From assembly GCA_002438685.1 (NCBI GenBank), contig DJQG01000098.1, positions 1 to 12,897 of the forward strand: 12,897 nucleotides of DNA, in the 5' to 3' direction. This document shows, in pieces, positions 1 to 6,499 of this stretch; within the stretch, counting starts at the first letter, position 1, and each line of letters begins with the position of its first letter. Origin of the DNA: Ruminococcaceae bacterium UBA6392 (GTDB lineage: Bacteria; Bacillota; Clostridia; Oscillospirales; Acutalibacteraceae). The notes beneath the pieces were generated by a model, which made no database searches, had not been told where the DNA came from, and worked only from the letters and a program-made list of their open reading frames with translations. Made by a program: the position numbers and the translations under genes.

Positions 1-1163
1 CATATCTTGTCCGCATCGAGCTTGTTTTCGATGAAATACACCTCGAGCTGATGCTTGAAGAACTCGGTCATTGCCTCCTGAATGAACTTGTTCGTGATAG
101 CTTTTTTCGTCTGGTTCTCATATGAAGCTATGGTCGAGAAGGACGAGATAACGAGCACGAGACAATCTTCGACATCCTGGAAATTTATCTTTGAATCGGA
201 CTTGAGATATTTTCCGCTCTTCTTTATATATGCATCTATCTGCGACACGAAAGCGGAGCGGACAGCTTTATCCGGTGCGCCGCCGTGTTCAAGGTAGCTC
301 GAGTTGTGATAGAACTCTTTGAGCTGGACTTTGTTCGAGAAGCAGAGTGCTGCGTTTATTTTGAGCTTGTATTCGGGCTGATCCGCTCTGTCGCGTCCGA
401 CGCGCTCACCGCTCCAGGTGCAGATAGATGAAATGGCATTGTTGCCGACAACCTCTTTGAGATGGTCGGTTATACCGTTTTCATAGAAATATTCGAAGGT
501 TTCAAACTTCGAGTCTTTCTGATTCCTGAGCACGAATTTGATGCCCGCGTTAACTATCGCCTGGCGGCGCATCATATCCTGAAAATATTCAAGCGGTATG
601 TTTATATCAGTGAAGACATCGAGGTCGGGACGCCACTTTATGCGCGTGCCGGTGTCCTTTTTATTATACGGCTCCTTTATCATATCGCCGACCGGCTCGC
701 CGCCTTTGAACTGCAGGTGATAGCAATAGCCGTTCGAATGAACCTCTGCCTCCATATACTCCGAGGCATACTGCGTGGCGCAAAGACCGAGTCCGTTTGT
801 TCCGAGCGAGTACTCGTAGCTTCCGCCATCGTTGGTGTTATACTTTCCTCCGGCATACAGCTCACAGAACAGGAGCTTCCAGTTATACTCATTCTCCCTG
901 CGGTTGAACTCGACCGGTATACCGCGCCCGTAGTCCTGAACCTCTATGGACTTATCCTCAAAGCGGGTGACGGTAATCGTATTGCCGAAGCCCTCGCGCG
1001 CCTCGTCAACGGAGTTTGAGATTATTTCAAACACCGAGTGCTCGCAGCCCTCGATACCGTTTGAGCCGAAAATAACCGACGGTTTTTTTCGCACTCTGTC
1101 GGCGCCTTTGAGCATTTCAATGCTGTCGTCACCGTATTCTTCTCTCTTTTTGACTTTTGCCAT
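1..1163 (-). CDS. Type II DNA topoisomerase subunit B (GyrB/ParE-like), 3' end off window
   Basis: This is the ATPase subunit of a type II topoisomerase; with an A subunit (expected off-window) it uses ATP to pass DNA duplexes. The 387 visible residues cover the GHKL ATPase and transducer domains. Visible motifs are the FEIISNSVDEA N-box (E46, N50, D53), DYGRG (77-81), GGKY (105-108), GTNGLG (121-126) and the transducer QTK loop (351-353). The TOPRIM and C-terminal parts lie beyond the left edge. The wording of the ATPase box (ADRVRKKPSVIFGSNGIEGCEHS) and the SYENQTKKAITNKFIQEAMTEF segment resemble the second, ParE-like B subunit found in Clostridia more than canonical GyrB, but gyrase versus topo IV cannot be settled here. 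The ATG is preceded by a GGGGGAT ribosome binding site, and a strong promoter lies at 1216-1245. There is no in-frame stop in the window. Confidence 0.9.
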   Translation of the reverse strand, partial: MAKVKKREEYGDDSIEMLKGADRVRKKPSVIFGSNGIEGCEHSVFEIISNSVDEAREGFGNTITVTRFEDKSIEVQDYGRGIPVEFNRRENEYNWKLLFCELYAGGKYNTNDGGSYEYSLGTNGLGLCATQYASEYMEAEVHSNGYCYHLQFKGGEPVGDMIKEPYNKKDTGTRIKWRPDLDVFTDINIPLEYFQDMMRRQAIVNAGIKFVLRNQKDSKFETFEYFYENGITDHLKEVVGNNAISSICTWSGERVGRDRADQPEYKLKINAALCFSNKVQLKEFYHNSSYLEHGGAPDKAVRSAFVSQIDAYIKKSGKYLKSDSKINFQDVEDCLVLVISSFSTIASYENQTKKAITNKFIQEAMTEFFKHQLEVYFIENKLDADKI

Positions 1164-1215
1164 TGAGTTATCCCCCGACCGATTGTTACGCATTATTTTG
1201 TATCATACATATTTG

Positions 1216-1245
1216 ATTATACACCATATATTGGCTTTTTGTCAA
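1216..1245 (-). promoter_or_regulatory. Sigma-A promoter of the topoisomerase B gene
   Basis: On the minus strand, TTGACA (1245-1240) and TATAAT (1221-1216) are separated by 18 bp, both perfect hexamers. The predicted start of transcription is near 1209, giving a leader of about 45 nt before the ATG at 1163. It sits just downstream of the terminator of the preceding cluster, so the topoisomerase gene is probably its own transcription unit. Confidence 0.8.
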
Positions 1246-1263
1246 TGAATATCAATGGGTATA

Positions 1264-1299
1264 GAAAAAGACAGACCGCGCAATCGCACACAGTCTGTC
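1264..1299 (-). terminator. Rho-independent terminator after the EamA gene
   Basis: Read on the minus strand, GACAGAC (1299-1293) pairs perfectly with GTCTGTC (1276-1270), and a five-T run (1269-1265) follows directly. It begins 18 bases past the EamA stop codon and ends the cwlD-radA-DUF6873-EamA direction of transcription before the topoisomerase promoter. Confidence 0.75.
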
Positions 1300-1317
1300 G
1301 AATAAAATTATGATTTG

Positions 1318-2268
1318 TTACGCCTTTTTCTTCCTCTTGAACACATCTGCGGGAAGCTGGGCGAGGACTATTGCGACGAACATGATGATGCAGCCGCTGA
1401 GTTCTCTTACGGACATTTTCTGATTTATCAGCACCCACGCGAATATGACGGCGAACACAGATTCAAGGCACAGCAGGAGCGAAGCGACCGTGGGGTCGGA
1501 ATCGCGCTGACCGAGGGTCTGGAAAGTGAATGCCACTCCGCAGGACAAAATACCTGTGTAGAGCAGATAGGGTGCTGCGCTCATTATGGCGTGGATACTC
1601 GGCTTTTCAAAGATAAACATAAGAATGACGGATATTATGCCCGAGACAAAGAACTGTGCGCACGAGAGCTTGACTCCGTCGACTATTGCCGAATATTTGT
1701 CGATAACAAGAATATGTATCGCGAAGCCGACCGAGCAAGCGAGAGCGAGCAATTCGCCCTTGCCGAAAGTCGCCTTGCCGCCTGCGCACAGCAGATAGAG
1801 TCCGACAATGCCGAGCCCGACGCCTATCCACACGGGAAGACTGACGCGCTTTTTGAAGAAAACGAGGCTGATTATCGGCACGAGGAGCATATAGAGCGCG
1901 GTTATAAAGCCGACCTTGCCGACAGTTGTATAGCCGAACGCCGCCTGCTGAAGATTGCTCGCCACGCAGAGAACCGTTCCGCAGACAAGTCCGCCTACAA
2001 TAAGATTCTTTCTGTCTTTTTTCTTCTCTTCGGGCGTTTTCTGTTCGGCTGAGCCGAGCTTTTTGTTTTTTGATTTTTGAACTCCCGACATTATTGCAAT
2101 GACCGGCAGGAGCACCGTGCCGCCCATAATCATTCTTATGCCGTTGAAGGTCAGAGTTCCGATCACTTCGAGTCCCTCGCTCTGAGCCACAAACGACAGT
2201 CCCCATATAACGGCGGCGAGAATGAGAAAGATGCCGCCTTTAAGCTGTCCTTTTTTCGTTGTTATCAC
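1318..2268 (-). CDS. EamA/DMT-superfamily membrane transporter
   Basis: This is a drug/metabolite-transporter (EamA) permease of 316 residues with about ten hydrophobic segments in two repeats, roughly residues 11-161 and 171-304 counted from the GTG at 2268. The substrate cannot be read from sequence; the family includes amino-acid, metabolite and drug exporters. Typical family features are the AAVIWGLSFVAQ start of TM1 and the LESVFAVIFAWVLINQKMS segment in the second repeat. A very lysine- and glutamate-rich loop (about residues 64-88) interrupts the first repeat after TM2. The start is uncertain. The frame stays open to a TTG at 2307 that lacks a ribosome binding site, while GTG 2268 places only ten residues before TM1. 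The gene follows the DUF6873 gene by about 90 bp with no terminator between, so it may be the last gene of that operon. Confidence 0.88.
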   Translation of the reverse strand: MITTKKGQLKGGIFLILAAVIWGLSFVAQSEGLEVIGTLTFNGIRMIMGGTVLLPVIAIMSGVQKSKNKKLGSAEQKTPEEKKKDRKNLIVGGLVCGTVLCVASNLQQAAFGYTTVGKVGFITALYMLLVPIISLVFFKKRVSLPVWIGVGLGIVGLYLLCAGGKATFGKGELLALACSVGFAIHILVIDKYSAIVDGVKLSCAQFFVSGIISVILMFIFEKPSIHAIMSAAPYLLYTGILSCGVAFTFQTLGQRDSDPTVASLLLCLESVFAVIFAWVLINQKMSVRELSGCIIMFVAIVLAQLPADVFKRKKKA

Positions 2269-2360
2269 TCCACTGAAGTTTTCCGAAATATGATAGCACA
2301 AAGGCAAATAACAAAAATCGGATTTTGGAATAAAATGTAATTTTCAAAAAGATTTTCGGT

Positions 2361-3104
2361 TTATCTCTCCGCGAGCGGAAGTATTGAGCCGATATCAGTT
2401 AATTGAAAGTCCCCCGCCTCCTCCGCACGCACGCCGAACGAAGAGAGAAAGGCTCTGATTTTTTCGCCGTCCCTGTGAGATTCGAGCGAGCCGTTGAAGA
2501 GCATTATATCGGGCGCAATGAGCCCGCAGCATCCGCCGATAAAGCCGTATTCGCGCCCGGGCAAAGTGATATCGCCCTTTGAGACAAGCAATACGGCAAG
2601 TCCGTTTTTTTCGGCCGCCGAGGCTATTGACACATCATCGGTAATTATCGCGCTTTCCGTTACAGGCACTACCGAGCATTTTGTGTATCCCTGGCGCACA
2701 GGTATTAAAGTCCGCCCGGAAAAGTCAATGTTTTTGCAGACGGTCTTGGGATTGAGCATCGCATAATTGCCGAAAAGCGCGGCATTGAGCGGCACATCGG
2801 CAGGATATTTATCGCCGAGCGGAGTGTCTAGAATCTGCACATTGAAGTCAAGTTCAATGAGCTTTTCTATATTTTCACGCTGTTCGCGGCTAAGCATAAT
2901 TTTTCGCCCGCCGAGATGCAACAAATGCAAATCGGCGTGGGCGGCTGTACCGTCGGTTATCGCGGCGCACGGCAGGATATCGAGCACGCCGATACCGCGC
3001 GAGAGAAGATATTCTTTTGCTTTCACTGCGCCGACGCTCACCGCGGCGAGGGCGATTCCCCTCTTCGGCAGGTTCGGCGATTCTATCGGGGTCATAAATT
3101 TCAT
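2361..3104 (-). CDS. DUF6873-like, predicted GME-fold protein of unknown function
   Basis: This is a 247-residue soluble protein with no signal peptide or membrane segment. Its motifs match my recollection of the DUF6873 family of Clostridia, assigned to the GME (guanidine-group modifying enzyme, arginine deiminase/amidinotransferase-like) fold. The likely conserved blocks are HADLHLLHLGG (56-66), GDKYPADVPLNAALFGNYA (97-115), VRQGYTKCS (136-144), ITDD (154-157), GFIGGCCG (187-194) and the terminal DIGSILPL. Conserved Asp, His and Cys residues in these blocks would fit a GME-type active site, but I cannot assign the catalytic residues. Substrate and role are unknown. The ATG overlaps the radA stop (TGATG, one shared base), implying translational coupling. 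The family identification is from memory of motif patterns, not a search. Confidence 0.72.
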   Translation of the reverse strand: MKFMTPIESPNLPKRGIALAAVSVGAVKAKEYLLSRGIGVLDILPCAAITDGTAAHADLHLLHLGGRKIMLSREQRENIEKLIELDFNVQILDTPLGDKYPADVPLNAALFGNYAMLNPKTVCKNIDFSGRTLIPVRQGYTKCSVVPVTESAIITDDVSIASAAEKNGLAVLLVSKGDITLPGREYGFIGGCCGLIAPDIMLFNGSLESHRDGEKIRAFLSSFGVRAEEAGDFQLTDIGSILPLAER

Positions 3105-4474
3105 CAGTCAACGCAGTTCGCGAACGCCTCATAGACATTCTTGACGCCGATGACCTCTATCTCCTTTTTGAGCTTGTCCGGCACGGATTTGAAATTGTGG
3201 CGCGGGATGATGCAGGTTTTGAAGCCGAGCCGAGCCGCCTCTTTTATGCGCTGCTCGCAGTGGTTGACGGAGCGGATCTCGCCGCCGAGTCCTATCTCGC
3301 CGAAAGCGAGCACATCGTCCCTTATCGGGACATCCTTGAGGCTCGAAATGAGCGCCAGAGCGACAGAGAGGTCGGTCGCGGGCTCATCGAGCTTGAGTCC
3401 ACCGATGACATTTATATATGCATCCATAGTGCCGAAGAAATAGCCCGCTCGCTTTTCGAGGACGGCTAAGAGCATAGCCATGCGGCTGTAATCAAAGCCG
3501 GTCGCCATGCGACGGGGATTGCCGAAGCTCGATGCGCTGACAAGAGCCTGAACCTCGGCGAGTATCGGGCGGGTTCCCTCCATGGCGCAGGCGATGCAGG
3601 TGCCCGAAGTGTTCTTCGGTCTGCCTGAGATCAGCATAAGGGACGGATTCTCGACCTGAGAAAGTCCGCTGTCGAGCATCTCAAAAACGCCTATCTCATT
3701 CGTCGAACCGTAGCGGTTCTTGACGGCGCGGAGGATTCTGTAAGACATATTGCGGTCGCCCTCGAAATAGAGCACCGCGTCAACTATATGTTCGAGCACC
3801 TTGGGACCCGCAATGTTGCCGTCCTTGTTGACATGACCGACGACTATAATCGGAATATTGCTGTTCTTCGCAGTGCGCATGAACATCGAAGTCGATTCGC
3901 GCACCTGAGTGACGCTGCCCGCAGAGGAGCTGAGGTCGCTTATGACCATAGTCTGTATCGAGTCGATGATAACAAGCCCGGGCTTGTTGATATTTATATA
4001 CTCGCATATAGCCTGAACATCGGTCTGGCTCATGAGAGTGAGGGTCGGGCTTGTGACCCCGAGCCTGTCCGCGCGGAGCTTTATCTGATATACCGACTCC
4101 TCGCCCGAGACATAGAGAATATCGAGATCCTTGCCGATATACTGGCATATTTGAAGAAGAATCGTCGATTTGCCTATGCCGGGGTCGCCGCTCAGGAGCA
4201 CCAGCGAACCTTTGACTATTCCGCCGCCGAGGACGCGGTCGAGCTCGGTGAGCCCTGTCTGATAGCGTATCTCCTCATCGGCGGTTATCTCGCTGAGAGC
4301 ATATGTTTTGACGCTCCGTGCGCTCGCGCCGCTCTTGGACGCCGGAGCGGCGGGCGCTTTTATTTCCTCGTTCATGGTGTTCCACTCGCCGCAGCCCGGG
4401 CAGCAGCCGAACCATTTCGGACTTTCATAGCCGCATTCGGAACAGATATAGACCGATTTTGCCTTGCCTGCCAT
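3104..4474 (-). CDS. radA: DNA repair protein RadA
   Basis: RadA is a RecA-like, DnaB-type helicase that drives branch migration of recombination intermediates in the cytoplasm. The 456-residue length is normal for the family. In order: a four-cysteine zinc finger (C11-C14 and C25-C28), Walker A GDPGIGKS (96-103), Walker B LVIIDS (167-172), the RadA signature KNRYGSTNEIG (252-262) and a Lon-protease-like C-terminal domain (about 355-456, including DLSVALALISSL and GEIGLGGEIRSV). The ATG lies one base after the cwlD stop, and its GGAGG ribosome binding site is inside the last cwlD codons, so the two are translationally coupled. It overlaps the DUF6873 gene by one base downstream. All key residues are intact. 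Confidence 0.97.
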   Translation of the reverse strand: MAGKAKSVYICSECGYESPKWFGCCPGCGEWNTMNEEIKAPAAPASKSGASARSVKTYALSEITADEEIRYQTGLTELDRVLGGGIVKGSLVLLSGDPGIGKSTILLQICQYIGKDLDILYVSGEESVYQIKLRADRLGVTSPTLTLMSQTDVQAICEYININKPGLVIIDSIQTMVISDLSSSAGSVTQVRESTSMFMRTAKNSNIPIIVVGHVNKDGNIAGPKVLEHIVDAVLYFEGDRNMSYRILRAVKNRYGSTNEIGVFEMLDSGLSQVENPSLMLISGRPKNTSGTCIACAMEGTRPILAEVQALVSASSFGNPRRMATGFDYSRMAMLLAVLEKRAGYFFGTMDAYINVIGGLKLDEPATDLSVALALISSLKDVPIRDDVLAFGEIGLGGEIRSVNHCEQRIKEAARLGFKTCIIPRHNFKSVPDKLKKEIEVIGVKNVYEAFANCVD

Positions 4475-4475
4475 T

Positions 4476-5228
4476 TTATGTTACCTCCGTCAGTTTTTCG
4501 TCTTGTTTTAAATAGTCTGTTATACCGCACATAACCGAAAAAGCCATGGCGTTCTGATAATTATCGTCTTTCAGTTTCAGCGTCTCAGCGGCGTTCGAGA
4601 GAAAGCCGCACTCGACCATAACCGCCGGAGACTTCGCATGATAGAGCAGATATATCTCAGTGCCTGTGCGCTTGACGGCGCGCTGATTCTGAGGCTGGAT
4701 AAGCAAGCGGATATCCTGCTGAATCGCCTTTGCCAGTTTTTCGCTCTCCGGGTTGTTTTTTGAATAGAACACCTGCGCACCGCTGTAGGACGGGCCGCCG
4801 TAGTGGTTCTGATGTATGCTCACGAACAGGGCATCGGGCGTCTGTTCGATGATTTTCATTCTGTTTTTTATATCCGAGACTTTTTGCTGACGCACGGTTT
4901 TTGCGGAGTCGTCGGCTATATCATCGTCCGTTTCGCGGGTCATGATGACATTGTAGCCCGCTGTGTCTAGCATATCACGCAGCTTCAGGGCTATGGACAG
5001 ATTTATATCTTTTTCGACCGTTCCGTCCGCCGCAGTCGCGCCGCCGTCCATGCCGCCGTGACCTGCGTCAACGATAATTGTCACGGTGCGAAGCGCATTT
5101 GAAGAGACCCTGCGCGCATATCCGGAGCCGCGCGAGGATATCATCACGAAGCATATAACCATTATTACAACCGCCGCCGCGATACAGAGAGCGACGAGTC
5201 TTGAACGCTTTTTGAAATTTATCACCAT
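4476..5228 (-). CDS. cwlD: N-acetylmuramoyl-L-alanine amidase, CwlD-like
   Basis: This is a zinc amidase (Amidase_3) that cleaves the bond between muramic acid and L-alanine in peptidoglycan. CwlD removes side chains to make muramic-delta-lactam in spore cortex. From ATG 5228 the protein has 250 residues: a short basic N-terminus, one membrane anchor or uncleaved signal (about 10-30), then the catalytic domain. Metal and catalytic residues are H57 in VDAGHGG, E72 in VEKDINLS, H139 in SIHQNHY and E206 in MVECGFLSN. The single-domain, anchored layout fits CwlD rather than multidomain autolysins, but another amidase role is possible. The frame is open further upstream to 5462, but that extension would run through the divergent TSUP gene and lacks a signal. 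ATG 5228 has a GGGGGTGT ribosome binding site, and the adjacent GTG 5225 is a minor alternative. Confidence 0.88.
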   Translation of the reverse strand: MVINFKKRSRLVALCIAAAVVIMVICFVMISSRGSGYARRVSSNALRTVTIIVDAGHGGMDGGATAADGTVEKDINLSIALKLRDMLDTAGYNVIMTRETDDDIADDSAKTVRQQKVSDIKNRMKIIEQTPDALFVSIHQNHYGGPSYSGAQVFYSKNNPESEKLAKAIQQDIRLLIQPQNQRAVKRTGTEIYLLYHAKSPAVMVECGFLSNAAETLKLKDDNYQNAMAFSVMCGITDYLKQDEKLTEVT

Positions 5229-5313
5229 ACCGACACCCCCACAAAAGAATATGCGAAGAGTCGCAGCATTATTAGAACAGCGGCGGGCAAAATAGGAAAA
5301 AGGAGCTGAGAAA

Positions 5314-5664
5314 ATGAAAGGAATAACAAAAATTATCGGCGGTCTCGCCATCGGGACAGTCAACTCCGCACTCGGAGCCGGCGGCGGGATGATTGCCGTG
5401 CCTATGCTCAGAAAGAGCGGAATGGAGCAAAACAGAGCGCAGGCAAACGCGGTGGCGCTCATTATGCTGCTGACCGCGGCGAGCGCTGGGATATATATTT
5501 ACACAGGGAAAGTCACCTTCGGCGACGCGCTCCCCTATCTCCCGGCGGGGCTTATCGGAAGCGTTCTCGGTTCTTTCATTCTGCCGAAGATACCGACGAA
5601 AATACTCGGCAAGATTTTTGCCCTTTTCATGCTCTGGGCGGGAGTGAGGATGCTGATGCGATGA
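5314..5664 (+). CDS. TSUP (TauE/SafE) family half-size membrane protein, first half
   Basis: This 116-residue protein matches one repeat of the TSUP/sulfite-exporter TauE-SafE permease family, whose usual members are single chains of about 240-270 residues with two repeats. It carries the glycine-rich repeat signature LGAGGGMIAVP near the N-terminus and four predicted membrane segments (about 5-25, 42-62, 72-92, 98-114). The start has an AGGAG ribosome binding site nine bases upstream. Its stop overlaps the ATG of the next gene (ATGA), and that gene encodes the matching second repeat, so the pair probably forms one heteromeric transporter. The substrate is unknown; family members move organosulfur compounds, sulfite or other anions. 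It diverges from cwlD, with an 85-bp intergenic region and no clear promoter visible to me. Confidence 0.85.
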   Translation: MKGITKIIGGLAIGTVNSALGAGGGMIAVPMLRKSGMEQNRAQANAVALIMLLTAASAGIYIYTGKVTFGDALPYLPAGLIGSVLGSFILPKIPTKILGKIFALFMLWAGVRMLMR

Positions 5665-6011
5665 AGACTATATTGGCAGCTTTTTTCTCGGGTCTCGCCG
5701 GCAGTCTCGGGCTCGGCGGAGGCGGAGTGCTTGTGCTCTATCTCGTGCTCGCACTCGGCATGCCGCAGCTCAAGGCACAGGGCATAAATCTATTATTTTT
5801 CATCCCCTGCGCGGTGCTTTCGAGCATAGTTTATTCATTCAAAAAGCTCATCGACTGGAAAAGCGTTCTGCTCTTTGCCGCAGGCGGTCTGCCGGGAGTT
5901 TTGCTCGGCAGTCTCGCGGTATCGCACATAAACAGCAATATTCCCGGGAAAATATTCGGCGGATTTCTGCTGCTCATGGGCATAAAGGAGCTGTTCAGGA
6001 AAGGTGATTGA
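5661..6011 (+). CDS. TSUP (TauE/SafE) family half-size membrane protein, second half
   Basis: This second 116-residue TSUP repeat has the LGLGGGGVLV signature and four predicted membrane segments. It starts in a four-base overlap with the upstream TSUP half and has no strong ribosome binding site of its own, suggesting expression by translational coupling. It differs clearly in sequence from the first half (more hydrophobic, with a KKLIDWKS loop), so it is not a recent tandem duplicate. The two ORFs are in different frames, but each has a complete N-terminus and stop. I read them as genuine separate genes rather than one frameshifted gene. Its 3' end overlaps the convergent ruvX by 17 bp. Confidence 0.85.
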   Translation: MKTILAAFFSGLAGSLGLGGGGVLVLYLVLALGMPQLKAQGINLLFFIPCAVLSSIVYSFKKLIDWKSVLLFAAGGLPGVLLGSLAVSHINSNIPGKIFGGFLLLMGIKELFRKGD

Positions 6012-6420
6012 TGCGCCGATAGTCGAGATAATCCTGGAGAATCATCACGGCGCTGACGGCATCGACGACAGCCTTACGCTTCTTGCCGCGCGTGTTTGTA
6101 ACATTCAGGGCATTATGCGCCGAAACCGTTGTCAGGCGTTCGTCGCGCATCACGGTCTCTATGCCCGAAAACTCGGTCAGAGCCGCCGCAAAATCCTCGC
6201 AGCGCTGAGCGCGTTCGCCGTAGGTGCCGTCCATATTGACGGGCAGACCGACGACTATAAGCTCCGCCTTTTTCTCTTTGGCTATCTCTGTTATTTTTTC
6301 AATCAGCGGCTCGGATTCTTTTTCTGTTATAACGGTCACGGGAGACGCCAAAAATTCGGTCTTGTCGCAGACGGCTATGCCCGTTCGCGTATCTCCGTAA
6401 TCTACCGACAGGATTATCAT
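5995..6420 (-). CDS. ruvX: Holliday junction resolvase-like RuvX/YqgF
   Basis: This is an RNase H-fold nuclease of the YqgF/RuvX family, with proposed roles in Holliday-junction resolution and in processing of rRNA precursor 5' ends. The 141-residue length is normal. Visible motifs are VDYGDTRTGIA with catalytic D7, VGLPVNMDG (57-65), DERLTT (93-98) containing the second acidic residue, and VDAVSAVMILQDYLD (119-133) with the third acidic residue D120. The ATG is preceded by AGAGGT. A terminator ends transcription from the upstream PBP gene 26 bases before this start, so it needs its own promoter (none clear) or read-through. Confidence 0.94.
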   Translation of the reverse strand: MIILSVDYGDTRTGIAVCDKTEFLASPVTVITEKESEPLIEKITEIAKEKKAELIVVGLPVNMDGTYGERAQRCEDFAAALTEFSGIETVMRDERLTTVSAHNALNVTNTRGKKRKAVVDAVSAVMILQDYLDYRRINHLS

Positions 6421-6436
6421 AAAATACCTCTTAATT

Positions 6437-6468
6437 AAAAAATTAGCCGCACCTTTATCGGGTGCGGC
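6437..6468 (-). terminator. Rho-independent terminator after the PBP1A gene
   Basis: A perfect 8-bp stem, GCCGCACC (6446-6453) with GGTGCGGC (6461-6468), has a 7-base loop. On the minus strand it is followed by TAATTTTTT (six Ts at 6442-6437). It lies 32 bases past the PBP stop and before ruvX. Confidence 0.82.
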
Positions 6469-6499
6469 CGTTTATATATTTTTTCGCCGCAGGCTGAGT

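Noticed and set aside
1315..2052. 245-codon plus-strand frame
   Set aside because: It is antisense to the clear EamA transporter; its charged, low-hydrophobicity composition is typical of a shadow frame.
2308..2360. Terminator between the DUF6873 and EamA genes
   Set aside because: The only inverted repeat (CAAAA/TTTTG around CCGA) is short and AT-only, with no T-run in the right place.
3788..4534. 248-codon plus-strand frame
   Set aside because: It lies fully antisense to radA (all RadA motifs intact) and the end of cwlD.
5229..5462. N-terminal extension of cwlD by 78 codons
   Set aside because: It would overlap the start of the divergent TSUP gene, and the true membrane anchor and ribosome binding site are at ATG 5228.
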